The notes under the pieces: generated by a model
Told to the model about the DNA's origin: nothing
The model's database searches: none
What the model saw: only the letters and a program-made list of their open reading frames with translations
Translations under genes and position numbers: made by a program
Shown here: piece by piece, positions 1 to 9,001 of the stretch
Layout: each line of letters starts with the position of its first letter
How positions within the stretch are numbered: position 1 is the stretch's first letter
NCBI GenBank assembly: GCA_016188575.1
Contig: JACPHN010000235.1
Location: 1 to 28,666 of the forward strand
DNA: 28,666 bases
Source: Candidatus Schekmanbacteria bacterium
GTDB taxonomy: Bacteria; CSSED10-310; JACPHN01
Direction of reading: 5' to 3'

Positions 1-2
1 AC

Positions 3-305
3 GCCGTCGGCATCGACGACCACCAGCCCACCGCCTCCTGCCCGGTCCCCCTGACCTGCGACGCGGTGCCGGTGGCGTCGCGCCGCCGGGCCGAGCTCGG
101 GCAGGGCGAGATGTGCCTGCTCTGGGGGAAAGCCAGCGGCGATCCGTGTATCCAGCGGGACGTGGTGCTGCACTTCTACTGCGCCTACCAGCGAAACCCC
201 AGTCTGCCCAACTACACCAACGCCATGAGTTTCATCACCGACAACCTCGTCTGCAACTCGGCGCAGGACCACTGTCGCGACGAGATCGACATCAGGAGCT
301 GGTAG
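3..305 (+). CDS. C-terminal part of a Cys-rich protein, unknown function (5' end outside window)
   Basis: The frame is open from the left edge to the TAG at 303-305, so this is the last 100 codons of a gene that begins outside the window. A GTG at 66 could act as a start, but coding character continues upstream of it and no good ribosome binding site precedes it. The visible part has seven cysteines spread through about 100 residues, which suggests a disulfide-bonded, exported protein. I recognise no family. The stop is one base before the ATG of the next gene, which is exported, so the two are probably co-transcribed. Confidence 0.6.
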   Translation, partial: AVGIDDHQPTASCPVPLTCDAVPVASRRRAELGQGEMCLLWGKASGDPCIQRDVVLHFYCAYQRNPSLPNYTNAMSFITDNLVCNSAQDHCRDEIDIRSW

Positions 306-306
306 C

Positions 307-1203
307 ATGAGCTGGCGCCAGAGAACGATATCCACCGTGATCGCGGCCATCATCATCTACTCGTCCGTCGCCGCAGCCGGCCCCCGCCCCCCCGAGCCCA
401 TCCGGGGACTGAGCTTTGGGATGGGTGCCGTCGCTGTGGCCGACGACATCGCGGGCTACACCAACTGGAAGAATAATCCGTATGCCGACATCTACGTGCG
501 GGGCGGGCCTTTGGGCTTCGGGGTCGGTCTGTTGGGCTGGACCCCCGGCCGCGTGTCCGGAGACTGGATCCGCGGCATCCAGTGCCGGATCGTCGGCCCG
601 GCCGGCGAGACCGTGCCTCTCGGGGAGTGGTTTCGCTGGACGACGCCGGCGGTGGCGGAGTCCTACCAGATGCCACCCGACAAGCCGCACTTCTGGGGAT
701 TGGTTCCACTCGACATCCTGCGGCAGCTTCCTGCCGGCCGTCTCGAGGTGATCTGTACCGCGGAATGGGATGGCCGCGAGGTCACGGACTTGCCGGAGAG
801 CGCACACTTCGCCCGACTGGTGGAGCCGGACACGCCGGTGCATCGTGCCATCTACTATTACCAGTGGGCATACATTGTTAATGGACAGGCCACGGACGCG
901 GAGCGCCCGAAAGCCAAGGAAGAAGCCTGGCGCCTGATGCAGGGCGCCATTCGGGAAAACGTGTCGCTCCCTTGCATCTGGGAGTGGGCAGCCGCCATGG
1001 CGCGCGACACCGGACGCAACCGGCGGGCGGCCGCGCTGTTCACCCGGTATCACCACGAGCTCACCGCCGCCGTCGATCGCCAGGATCCCGGCTATCGCCC
1101 CGAGGACACCACCAGCGTCGACCCCCGCGAGCGGCTGAAAGAGGCCCGCGCCGACATCATGAAGCAAATCGCGCACCTGCGGTCTCTTCCGGACGAGGAT
1201 TAG
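307..1203 (+). CDS. Exported protein of unknown function, 298 aa
   Basis: The ATG at 307 follows an AGGAG at 294-298 and lies one base after the upstream stop, which fixes the start and implies an operon. Residues 1-24 form a signal peptide: a basic SWRQR start, a hydrophobic ISTVIAAIIIYSSV core, and small residues ending in AAA before GPRPPEP. The mature part is mixed alpha/beta. A middle section (about 85-180) is rich in W, P and charged residues. A helical C-terminal third (about 190-298) has W/Y/R-rich helices and could be TPR-like, but I see no convincing repeat. I recognise no catalytic motif or family. It probably works in the periplasm or outside the cell with the Cys-rich product upstream. 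Confidence 0.7.
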   Translation: MSWRQRTISTVIAAIIIYSSVAAAGPRPPEPIRGLSFGMGAVAVADDIAGYTNWKNNPYADIYVRGGPLGFGVGLLGWTPGRVSGDWIRGIQCRIVGPAGETVPLGEWFRWTTPAVAESYQMPPDKPHFWGLVPLDILRQLPAGRLEVICTAEWDGREVTDLPESAHFARLVEPDTPVHRAIYYYQWAYIVNGQATDAERPKAKEEAWRLMQGAIRENVSLPCIWEWAAAMARDTGRNRRAAALFTRYHHELTAAVDRQDPGYRPEDTTSVDPRERLKEARADIMKQIAHLRSLPDED

Positions 1204-1521
1204 TCTCGATGCGGGGCGATTGAGAACCTATCCCAGTAGTCCAGTGGCCCGCCAGGCAATTAGCCCCAGCGCGAATCGACCCGCGGATTGTGACCCCCGA
1301 GCGGATGCGGTTTGCGTGGAGGCGGATGCTGGTTTCCATTCCGGTATGGCCGTCGAGCTAATGTTGGAGAGCAGGACGCGCAAGTGTCGGGCTCCGTGCG
1401 CGGCGGGACTGTTCCGCAGCAAGCGGCGGCGGTCGATGGCGCTCGGCGTTCCCAGGATAGAACGTTGGCGCCATCGTACCGCCCTTGCGCTGGGCGCAGC
1501 AACCCCAAGCGCGCCGTGGCC
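1204..1521. other. Non-coding gap between convergent genes
   Basis: These 318 bases separate the 3' ends of two converging genes. Short frames exist on both strands, but none has a ribosome binding site together with recognisable protein content. I see no clear terminator hairpin with a T-run, no tRNA and no long repeat. The segment at 1219-1240 looks vaguely like an insertion-sequence end, but I found no partner copy. Confidence 0.4.
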
Positions 1522-3981
1522 TCACTTCGGCGTCACGGTCACGTCATCCAGGCGCAGGTAGGTGCTGCTGGGCGGCGTGTTGAACCCGACCTTGACGGCT
1601 ACCGAGTAGCGATTTCCGGAATTGAGCTCCAGGCTGATCTCCGTGTAGCTTGACAGAGCACCGAACGTGGTTTGTGCCAGGAAGGTATCCGAGTATCGGT
1701 CGGAAGTGATGCCGATGGTCCCGGTGTTTGTGAAGGTGCTTTGCGTTTTTACGCGCGCCTTGAGAACATACGTAGTGTTCGGTTCAACCGTGATTGTCTG
1801 GAATATCTCGTTCCAGTCAGTATTTCCGCCTTCAGTCGTTATATACGCGTTATTTTGCCCTGAATGCGCGAGGCCCTTATTTCTGTCGATACCTCCGTTT
1901 GATGTGGATGATCCGGAAAATCCCCATGGGAAGTCAATATCATCTGATTGCTGCATCTCGAAATTGCCGTCCTCGACGGAGTCAATTGCATATAGGTAAA
2001 CGTCATCCAGACGCATATACGCTTGCCCATTTGCCTCATATCCAACGTACACGTTAACTACGTCGCTGTCGCCACTATCAAACTGCAGCGTATAGTTTGC
2101 GTACTCTGATGATTTTGGGAAAGTCATGTTTTCTATGATGGTGTTATCAAATTCTCTGGCACCTATATATCCCGTTCCGAAAGAACTGGAAGTCTTGATC
2201 CACAGCGATATTTCGTAGCGCCGATACGGTTCGACGCGGGCCGACTGGTAGATGTAGTTCCAGCCCGTGCTGCCGCTCTTGGTGACGATGTAGGCATTCT
2301 TGGCGTCGGAGTGCGCGAGCCCTTTCCCGATGTCCGTCCCCACCGAGGCTGTGGTTCCCCACTTCCCCCACGGTGACTGAAGCGCATCAGCGACCGTCTG
2401 GTATTCGAAGCCCCGATCCTGGATCGGGCGTACCGCGGAAAGGCCCCAGATTCCGAAAATGGTTTCTTTCGTGATCCACTTGTCCTGGCTTTCCGACTCG
2501 TTCCAGTTGGGATGAATCCACAAGTAGGCGTCGCCTTCCCAGTCTGAGCTGTCCTCCGCGATGCCGAATGCGGTCGTGTAGTGCCAGTCCTCATAGTAAC
2601 CGACTGTTACGGGGAGCTGCTTGTCAATCAGGTAGGACCGGGCGACTTCATAGACCCAATTTTCGTCCGTGTCGAACCAGTCCTGCCGATACGAGCCGCT
2701 TGGGTCGTGATCGAGGCGGTCGCGGATGAAGGAGTATCCGAGCTCCATGTCCGCAGGCCACAAGAAGCCGGCGTCCCAGTCGAACGGTGCCATGGCAACG
2801 CCGAGGTATTCACTCAGCTCCACTGTCATGTCATTGATGTAGCTGTCGTCTGGGCTGATGTTTTGCTCGTGTGCGCCCGTCAGGATGCCAGGCTTCCAGT
2901 GGAGATCGTACCAACCGATGAGGTTCATCCAGGAGGTTGCGCTGCATCCGGAATAGTAACTGTTTGGATTTGGATCGTGATCACCCGGAAGTTGTTTGAA
3001 GTAGGTGTGGTTTTGCTTTTGTGTTTCCTCGCTGATTGCCTTGTCGTAGTCGTAGTCCTGGGCAAAGTAATAATCAAAGCTCGCGGCTGGCGTCGAGGCG
3101 GTGGCTGCGACGGTTGCCGCGTTTCTGAGTCGGCTGGTGGGAGTCGTTGCTGCGGCGCGTGCAAAGGCTTGCTCGGCGAGCTGCCAGCGCGCGGCGAGCC
3201 GGCGCTCTCGATGCTGCCCTCCGCGGCGGTAGCGCTCGTCATATGCGTCGGCCAGCGCTGCGAACGAAGAATCATCGGAGGCGGCGGGGCGCGTTCGGCC
3301 AACAGATGATGAGCCCCCCGATTGGCTGTGGACATCCCGTCCCTCACCGACTCGGCCCTCCGAGCGGGAATGAACCCGCAGCTCCCCGGGAAGCACCTGA
3401 GGTCGCTGTCCGAGCTCGCCGCGGAGATTGCCGGCGGCGTCGATTGCCGCCGAGTAGCCGGGAGAGAAGTACACGAGGTAGAGGTCAGGCCTTCCGAGCC
3501 GCTCCTGAAGCTGCTCGCGCCTGCTCTTGCCGCGCGGTGCAAACTCGACGATCGGCGCATCACGTCGTGTCGCGCTCAGAACGATGGACCCGGCGGCTTC
3601 CGCATCGTCGGTCGCGAGATCGGCCTCGAAATACATCACCTGCCGAGTACGCGGATGCACGAGAGGCGTGAGGTGGCTGATGCGGCGGTTCTCGAAGCCA
3701 CGGAAGCTGCCGATGTGGCGCTCGGCAAGAAACCGCGCGAGCGCGGCGGAGACGCTGTCCCTACCGGTGGCGGTGGGTGCTGCGTGGGCGGCCACCGCGC
3801 CGCTCAGGAGGAGCAGCATCGCGCTCGCCAGCGCCAGCGCGCCGCGGACCGGCCGCGCCGGGGGGGTGCGGGCGGCGGTTGTTATCGGGCGGCGCCGGGT
3901 GCGGCCAGTGCGCATCTCGGCTTTGCAGGGCGGGCGGCCGTGGAAGGAAGCCAGGTTGTCGAGAATCGCCTTGACTTGCAT
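1522..3981 (-). CDS. Exported papain-like (C39/C10-like) cysteine peptidase candidate with two tandem CBM-like domains, 819 aa
   Basis: The start is the ATG at 3979-3981, preceded on the minus strand by AGGGG with a six-base spacer. The frame is open upstream to 4389 but that stretch is low-complexity. A start at residue 23 (3915) is also possible. Residues 47-68 are a signal peptide ending AHAA. Residues 70-300 are an uncharacterised N-terminal region. The segment around 341-500 looks like a papain-fold peptidase: YYSGCSATSWMN places a candidate nucleophile at Cys346, DWHYTTAFGI a candidate His467, and a WIHPNWNE strand follows. Two repeats (about 523-665 and 668-819) share NKGLAHS..NAYI, W..I.Q...VEP...Y and a closing YxRLDDV motif, as in galactose-binding-like CBM4/9/22 sandwiches. 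The likely role is an extracellular hydrolase that binds polysaccharide. Peptidase activity is inferred from motifs only. Confidence 0.7.
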   Translation of the reverse strand: MQVKAILDNLASFHGRPPCKAEMRTGRTRRRPITTAARTPPARPVRGALALASAMLLLLSGAVAAHAAPTATGRDSVSAALARFLAERHIGSFRGFENRRISHLTPLVHPRTRQVMYFEADLATDDAEAAGSIVLSATRRDAPIVEFAPRGKSRREQLQERLGRPDLYLVYFSPGYSAAIDAAGNLRGELGQRPQVLPGELRVHSRSEGRVGEGRDVHSQSGGSSSVGRTRPAASDDSSFAALADAYDERYRRGGQHRERRLAARWQLAEQAFARAAATTPTSRLRNAATVAATASTPAASFDYYFAQDYDYDKAISEETQKQNHTYFKQLPGDHDPNPNSYYSGCSATSWMNLIGWYDLHWKPGILTGAHEQNISPDDSYINDMTVELSEYLGVAMAPFDWDAGFLWPADMELGYSFIRDRLDHDPSGSYRQDWFDTDENWVYEVARSYLIDKQLPVTVGYYEDWHYTTAFGIAEDSSDWEGDAYLWIHPNWNESESQDKWITKETIFGIWGLSAVRPIQDRGFEYQTVADALQSPWGKWGTTASVGTDIGKGLAHSDAKNAYIVTKSGSTGWNYIYQSARVEPYRRYEISLWIKTSSSFGTGYIGAREFDNTIIENMTFPKSSEYANYTLQFDSGDSDVVNVYVGYEANGQAYMRLDDVYLYAIDSVEDGNFEMQQSDDIDFPWGFSGSSTSNGGIDRNKGLAHSGQNNAYITTEGGNTDWNEIFQTITVEPNTTYVLKARVKTQSTFTNTGTIGITSDRYSDTFLAQTTFGALSSYTEISLELNSGNRYSVAVKVGFNTPPSSTYLRLDDVTVTPK

Positions 3982-4593
3982 GGTTGTCCCCTGACTGGAG
4001 GTGGTTGTCGCCGGACTCGGCGAAATCGTTTTGCCCGGGGGAGCTGCAACTGACGTGCCGCGGTGGAACGGGTTGTACGGCGGGCCGGCCGGAGTCGCAA
4101 GCGATGCGAAGGGCAGCGGTGGAGCGGCAGGTGAAGCCCGGTCGAGAGGCCCACCGGCCTGTGACTTGGCGACACCGTGGTGCGGTTGCCGCGTGCCAGC
4201 GACACGACCCGTGCGCGCCGTTGTGTCGACTGCACGATCACCGCGTGACAGCGCGGGGCGCAGCGCCGGCTGCGCGGTTCGCGGGGCTTCCGCGCGGGGA
4301 ACGATCATCTGGCACGCTGGCGGCGCCTGGACGCGACCGGGAAAGCCCGGCTCGCTGGGGTAACGCCGGTTTTGGATGCCGTGTACCAAGATGGCCGTGG
4401 CGCTTACGGGAAGTCAGCGCGGAGACCGGTGATCCGGCGCCGGCGATACCGGCCGCGCCTCGATCGGACGGGTGATCCGGGTGCCCGCGACCGTCCCTTG
4501 CACGACCCGCTCTTTTGCGGTACGACATGCGCTGCCGGAATGCTCGATTCCCGGTGTACCGATTCCGCGTGATCGCTCTCTGGAGGTAGGCCG
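3982..4593. promoter_or_regulatory. Long divergent intergenic region, probably holding promoters of both flanking genes
   Basis: These 612 bases lie between the minus-strand peptidase gene and the plus-strand TonB receptor gene, so both promoters should be here. No convincing -35/-10 pair stands out in the GC-rich sequence. Small perfect hairpins occur, for example CCGGG/CCCGG near 4338-4351. The stretch 4412-4430 resembles the 3' box of cobalamin riboswitches but with extra bases (see findings). The receptor's ribosome binding site, GGAGGT, is at 4581-4586. Confidence 0.4.
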
Positions 4594-6789
4594 ATGTTGG
4601 ACAACGGGTGCACGAGGCGGCGTTTTTCACCGCCCGACTTCGCGTTCGCTGACCTGAGCTTCGCATGCTGCGCGGTCGCCGCGCTGGCCTTTCTCGGCGC
4701 AGGCGCCGCGACGCCGCGCGCGTCTGCCGCCGATAGCGACGCTGCGGTCGCGGCGGAAGAGCTCATCGACTTTACCGGCCGCGAGATCCTCGAGGATCTT
4801 GTCGTCACTACAGCGAGCAAGCGCGAGCAGAAGTCCCGCCAGGCTCCCGCCGTCATCTTCGTGATTACCCGCGAGCGGATCGAGCGCCGCGGTTATCGCA
4901 CCGTCCTCGAAGCGCTGCGCGACGTCGTCGGATTTGACATCAACGATTCCGGAAACTGGGCCGACATGGGATTTCGCGGGCTGAACGAAGGTGTGACCTA
5001 CGGAAAGCACATTCAGTTTCTCGTCGACGGTCACGATATGAGCATGAAGCAGTTCTACCGAAACCTGATCGCACCCGATTGGGTTGCGATTGACGATATT
5101 GACCGCATCGAGATCATTCGCGGCCCTGGCTCGGCCGTCTGGGGAGCCAACGCGATGCTCGGCGTCGTCAATATCATCACGACCAAGCCGGGCGGAAAGG
5201 AGCACGCGGAGCTCGCCGGGACCGGCGGCAGCTACCAGACCGGCGTGCTCGGGTTACGGGGCGGCCACTCGTGGGACGGCGGCTACGTTCTCGCGTCCTC
5301 GTCCTACTACACCGATGACACGTCGGACTTTCGCAAGATCAAGGAATGGTCCGATACCTCCGGCAAGGAAATTTTCGTCGACAACGACAAGGAGTCGGAC
5401 TGGAACGTCCGCCTCAAGGCCGGATTCAAGGACTTCGAGGTGCTCGGACACGTCTCCGAGGCGAATCGATATGCGCCGATCTCGACCTTCTCGGTCGGCG
5501 GCACGCAGACACGGTTCGATACCGAACGGAAAATCCTGCAGCTCGCCTGGAACCCGAGCTTCGGAGACGCCACGCTGCGCGCGGAAGCCAGCTACGACGA
5601 CTACGCCTACGCCGACTCCGCCCAATACGAAGACAACCCGTATAACGGCACCCCGGTGACGCTGCCGCCGACATCCTCCACCGACCACTTCATCCGCCCC
5701 ATGGCCGCTGCCGACAAGGTCTGGAGCCTCAACGCGCATCTCACCGCGCCCGTTGGTCCCGTCGTCGCCTCCCTCGGCGTGGAGCACATGAACCAGAGCT
5801 CCGAACGGTGGAATTTCCCCGACGTGCTGGCCTCCGACAACCTCCCCGTCCCCGAGTTCGACGTCAAGAACACCGCCGGGTACTTCATGGCCGATTACGC
5901 CCTCAAGGACCAGCTCACGCTGAACGCCGGTCTCCGCTACGACTACAACTCCGAGTTCGGCGGAGTCGCAAACGGCCGCCTGGGTACCACGTATGGCTTG
6001 CCCATGGGGCTCTATTTTAAGCTTCTCGTCGGCCAGGGCTACAAGGCTCCCTCGCTCCACGAGCTGTTCTACTATCGCAAGAACGCCTTCTACGGAAACC
6101 CGGACCTCGAACCGGAAAAATCGACGACCGGCGAGGTTCTCGTGGGCTACCAGCGCGAAAAGAAATTCTCCCTTTCCGCCAACTACTTCTACAGCGTGGT
6201 CAATGGTGTCATCGGGTATCAGGCCAAGCCGGCAGGCACTCCTCTCGACGGCGCGGATTCCTTCCCGGAGTCGCAGCTCCCCGATCCCAACCGCACCTAT
6301 AACCAGCAGGAGAACATCGGCGACTACCGCCTGAGCGGCACGGAGCTCGAGGCGGCGATTTACCTGGTCGACAACCTCTCCATCACGCTGGGGGGGACGG
6401 CGCGTTCCGCGGAGAACAAGGACACGGGAAAGCGCCTCGATTTTACCTATGACAAGAGCTTTCACTATTCCGTGTCGTACTTCGCGGCCGATTTCGTGAA
6501 CATCGAGCTGTGGGGGCGGTACGTGGGTGATCGCCCGGTGCCATTCCGGGCGTTTTCGGAGCCCGGGAATCCTGACAACCCGCCGAGCGGGTCCGATGCG
6601 ACCCTGCAAGCAGATGCGAGCTTCGTGCACGATCTATCCGTACACGTGCCGCGGCTGTTGGCCGATCATCTCTCCCTGACCTTCAAGGTGGCGAACATCC
6701 TCGACGAGGAATGGTACGACGCGGGTCAGGAAGTGCTGTATGCGCAGAACGGCAGGAGCTATTTTGCGTCGCTCGGGGTACGATATTGA
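4594..6789 (+). CDS. TonB-dependent outer-membrane receptor, 731 aa
   Basis: The ATG at 4594 follows a strong GGAGGT. Residues 1-46 look like a signal peptide with a long basic front, ending near PRASA. A TonB-box-like stretch (EDLVVTTASK, about 67-76) is followed by the plug domain (about 80-190), with the typical segments RIEIIRGPGSAVWGANAMLGVVNIITT and FLVDGHDM. The remainder is a 22-strand-type barrel with aromatic-rich alternating strands. It contains GYKAPSLHELFY and NPDLEPEKSTTGE, which are conserved in siderophore and cobalamin receptors, and it ends in a terminal Tyr as outer-membrane barrels do. Length is normal for the family. The substrate cannot be read from sequence. The downstream neighbour is a B12-type radical SAM enzyme, which makes cobalamin one candidate, alongside iron chelates. 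Confidence 0.93.
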   Translation: MLDNGCTRRRFSPPDFAFADLSFACCAVAALAFLGAGAATPRASAADSDAAVAAEELIDFTGREILEDLVVTTASKREQKSRQAPAVIFVITRERIERRGYRTVLEALRDVVGFDINDSGNWADMGFRGLNEGVTYGKHIQFLVDGHDMSMKQFYRNLIAPDWVAIDDIDRIEIIRGPGSAVWGANAMLGVVNIITTKPGGKEHAELAGTGGSYQTGVLGLRGGHSWDGGYVLASSSYYTDDTSDFRKIKEWSDTSGKEIFVDNDKESDWNVRLKAGFKDFEVLGHVSEANRYAPISTFSVGGTQTRFDTERKILQLAWNPSFGDATLRAEASYDDYAYADSAQYEDNPYNGTPVTLPPTSSTDHFIRPMAAADKVWSLNAHLTAPVGPVVASLGVEHMNQSSERWNFPDVLASDNLPVPEFDVKNTAGYFMADYALKDQLTLNAGLRYDYNSEFGGVANGRLGTTYGLPMGLYFKLLVGQGYKAPSLHELFYYRKNAFYGNPDLEPEKSTTGEVLVGYQREKKFSLSANYFYSVVNGVIGYQAKPAGTPLDGADSFPESQLPDPNRTYNQQENIGDYRLSGTELEAAIYLVDNLSITLGGTARSAENKDTGKRLDFTYDKSFHYSVSYFAADFVNIELWGRYVGDRPVPFRAFSEPGNPDNPPSGSDATLQADASFVHDLSVHVPRLLADHLSLTFKVANILDEEWYDAGQEVLYAQNGRSYFASLGVRY

Positions 6790-6845
6790 GCGGACTGCGG
6801 CGACGCGGCGTAGCCTTCCGCTCTTTGCGACAGGAGTCTTCACTC

Positions 6846-8951
6846 ATGATCGTGTCGAATAAGAACCTCAGGATATTGCTCGTGTACCCCGAGCATCCGC
6901 GCACGACGTACTGGAGCTTCAGCCAGGTGCTTTCGCTGACCGGAAAGCGCTCGGCGATGCCGCCTCTCGGATTGGTGACGGTAGCGGCGCTGCTACCGGA
7001 GAAGTACGAGCTTCGGCTCGTCGACATGAACGTCGAGCCGTTGACGGACGAAGATATACTGTGGGCGGACGCCGTTTTCACGTCGACGATGATCGTTCAG
7101 GAGAAATCGCTCGACGAGGTAATCGCGCGCGCGCATCGGCTCAGGGTTCCCGTAGTCGCGGGGGGACCACACCCCACGGCGTGCCATGATCGCATCGATG
7201 GGGTCTCGCACCTGGTTCTCGGCGAGGCCGAGGACGTCATGGAGCGCTTTCTCGAGGATTTTGAGCACGGCTGCGCCGCGCCCGTGTACCGGGCGCAGGG
7301 CATGCCGGACGTAACGCGCACGCCGCAGCCGCGGTTCGATCTGCTGCGGCGCGACGCATACGCCTCAATGGCAGTTCAGTATTCCCGGGGCTGCCCGTAT
7401 CACTGCGAGTTCTGCGACATCTGGAAGCTCTACGGCAATCGGCCACGCGTGAAGCAGCCGGAGCAGGTCGTCGCCGAGCTCGACGCGCTCTACGAGCTCG
7501 GGTGGCGCGGTGCCGTGTTCTTCGTCGACGACAACTTCATCGGCAACAAGAAGCTCGTCAAACAACTGCTTCCTCACATTGGATCGTGGCAGGCCGCGAA
7601 GGGCTATCCATTCTCCTTGTTCACCGAGGCTTCGGTCAACCTGGCGGGGGATGAGGAGCTGCTTATCGCGATGCGCGACGCCGGCTTCAGCATGGTCTTC
7701 CTGGGGATCGAGACCCCGTCTTCCGCAGCGCTCTCCGAAACCAAGAAGATGCAGAATATGCGCATGGACTTGCTCGCGAGCGTGCACGCGATCCAGGCAG
7801 CGGGCATGGAGGTGTCGGCGGGCTTCATCGTCGGGTTCGACAGCGACGAAGAAGATATCTTCGATCGGCAGATCGCCTTTATCGAGAAGGCCAGGATTCC
7901 CATGGCAATGGTCGGCGTGCTGACGGCGTTGCCAGGCACCGAGCTGTATGCGCGCCTGGCCGCGGAGGGCCGGCTCACGGGGGAAAGCGAAGGCAACAAT
8001 ACCCACACGATGGTGACGAACTTCAAGACGCGGCTGGAGCAGCAGGTGCTGGCCGACGGCTATGAACGGATCATCGCGACGCTCTACGACCTACCGTTGC
8101 GCAACTACTTCCGGAGATGCCGCGCGTTCCTGTCGGGTCTCGGGCCCAATCCTCATTTTGGCCGGCGGACCGATCGCAAGGACGTGAGGGCTCTGGGGCT
8201 GGCCTTGGTACGCGCGCCATGGACCCGGCACGGGCGGGCGTTCTTGCGCTTCCTGGCGTGGAGTCTCCTGGTGAACCGCCGCGGATTCCCGGAGGCGGCC
8301 CGCCTCGGCATCGTCGGGTTTCACTTTCGCGAGATCACGCGCGGCGCGGTCGGGTTGCGGGCCCTTGACGGTTTCTTACGCGAGAAGCTGGATGCCATGC
8401 GCGCGCTGCTGGCGCGAGCGGGACAGGGTAGCGGAGCGTCGAATCGGCTCGCCCACCTCGTGGTCAGAAAAACCCTGGCGCTGACGCGAAGTCATATCTC
8501 GCGCGAGGTTCGGCGGCGTTTGCGGAGCCTGCCGAGAGACTACCGGCCGCTGGCGGCGAGCTCGTTCGAGGCGTTTCTCGTTGCCGCGGACGCGCTTGTG
8601 ATCGGCCGACACGAGGCGCCGTTTCCGGATCTGGAATGGGCGGCCCGACGCCTGCAGTTCCTGCGGACGTATCTGACCGCCGAGGCTGACACGTTCCTGC
8701 AGCACGTCGACGAGCTCAGGGACGCGGTGCAGCGGGGCTTCAGCGACCTCGATTCCACGGTCCGGCTGCTGCTGCGCGCGCGCCGGGCGTCGTTGCGGGA
8801 GGCGCGGCGCCGGATCAGGTTGTTGCCGGCGGAATATCGCTTGGTGGCGCGCTCGGAGTATCGGCGGTTTGCTTTGAGGATGGCGGAGCTCGGGCGGGAG
8901 CTGCAGGCGCTGGGGGCCTGGGAGCAACGCCCACGGGAATCGGGGGCATAA
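6846..8951 (+). CDS. Cobalamin-binding radical SAM enzyme (HpnP/DUF4070-like) with an unusual C-terminal extension, 701 aa
   Basis: The ATG at 6846 follows AGGAG by nine bases and lies 56 bases after the receptor stop. The frame is open further upstream but would overlap that gene. Residues 6-150 form a Rossmann-like B12-binding domain (ILLVYPEHPRTTYWSF, SAMPPLGLVTVAALLP, VVAGGPHP, LGEAED). The radical SAM core (about 175-375) has the Fe-S ligands Cys183, Cys187 and Cys190 in RGCPYHCEFC, followed by FVDDNFIGNKK and FLGIETP. The section to about residue 500 resembles DUF4070. Related enzymes methylate unactivated carbons, for example hopanoids in HpnP; the substrate here is unknown. Residues 505-701 are a basic helical tail containing two copies of an RRRxRxLPxxYR module (about 553-590 and 651-690), which I do not recognise from the family. 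Confidence 0.88.
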   Translation: MIVSNKNLRILLVYPEHPRTTYWSFSQVLSLTGKRSAMPPLGLVTVAALLPEKYELRLVDMNVEPLTDEDILWADAVFTSTMIVQEKSLDEVIARAHRLRVPVVAGGPHPTACHDRIDGVSHLVLGEAEDVMERFLEDFEHGCAAPVYRAQGMPDVTRTPQPRFDLLRRDAYASMAVQYSRGCPYHCEFCDIWKLYGNRPRVKQPEQVVAELDALYELGWRGAVFFVDDNFIGNKKLVKQLLPHIGSWQAAKGYPFSLFTEASVNLAGDEELLIAMRDAGFSMVFLGIETPSSAALSETKKMQNMRMDLLASVHAIQAAGMEVSAGFIVGFDSDEEDIFDRQIAFIEKARIPMAMVGVLTALPGTELYARLAAEGRLTGESEGNNTHTMVTNFKTRLEQQVLADGYERIIATLYDLPLRNYFRRCRAFLSGLGPNPHFGRRTDRKDVRALGLALVRAPWTRHGRAFLRFLAWSLLVNRRGFPEAARLGIVGFHFREITRGAVGLRALDGFLREKLDAMRALLARAGQGSGASNRLAHLVVRKTLALTRSHISREVRRRLRSLPRDYRPLAASSFEAFLVAADALVIGRHEAPFPDLEWAARRLQFLRTYLTAEADTFLQHVDELRDAVQRGFSDLDSTVRLLLRARRASLREARRRIRLLPAEYRLVARSEYRRFALRMAELGRELQALGAWEQRPRESGA

Positions 8952-9001
8952 GCCCGGGGCATGGAGACCACTGCCGTCGCTACTGAGATCGCAAGAGCGC
9001 C

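Noticed and set aside
1219-1245. Segment resembling an insertion-sequence end
   Set aside because: I found no inverted partner, target duplication or transposase fragment nearby, so it stays an impression only.
5254-6630. 458-codon open frame on the minus strand
   Set aside because: It is antisense to the barrel region of the TonB receptor, which has clear family motifs.
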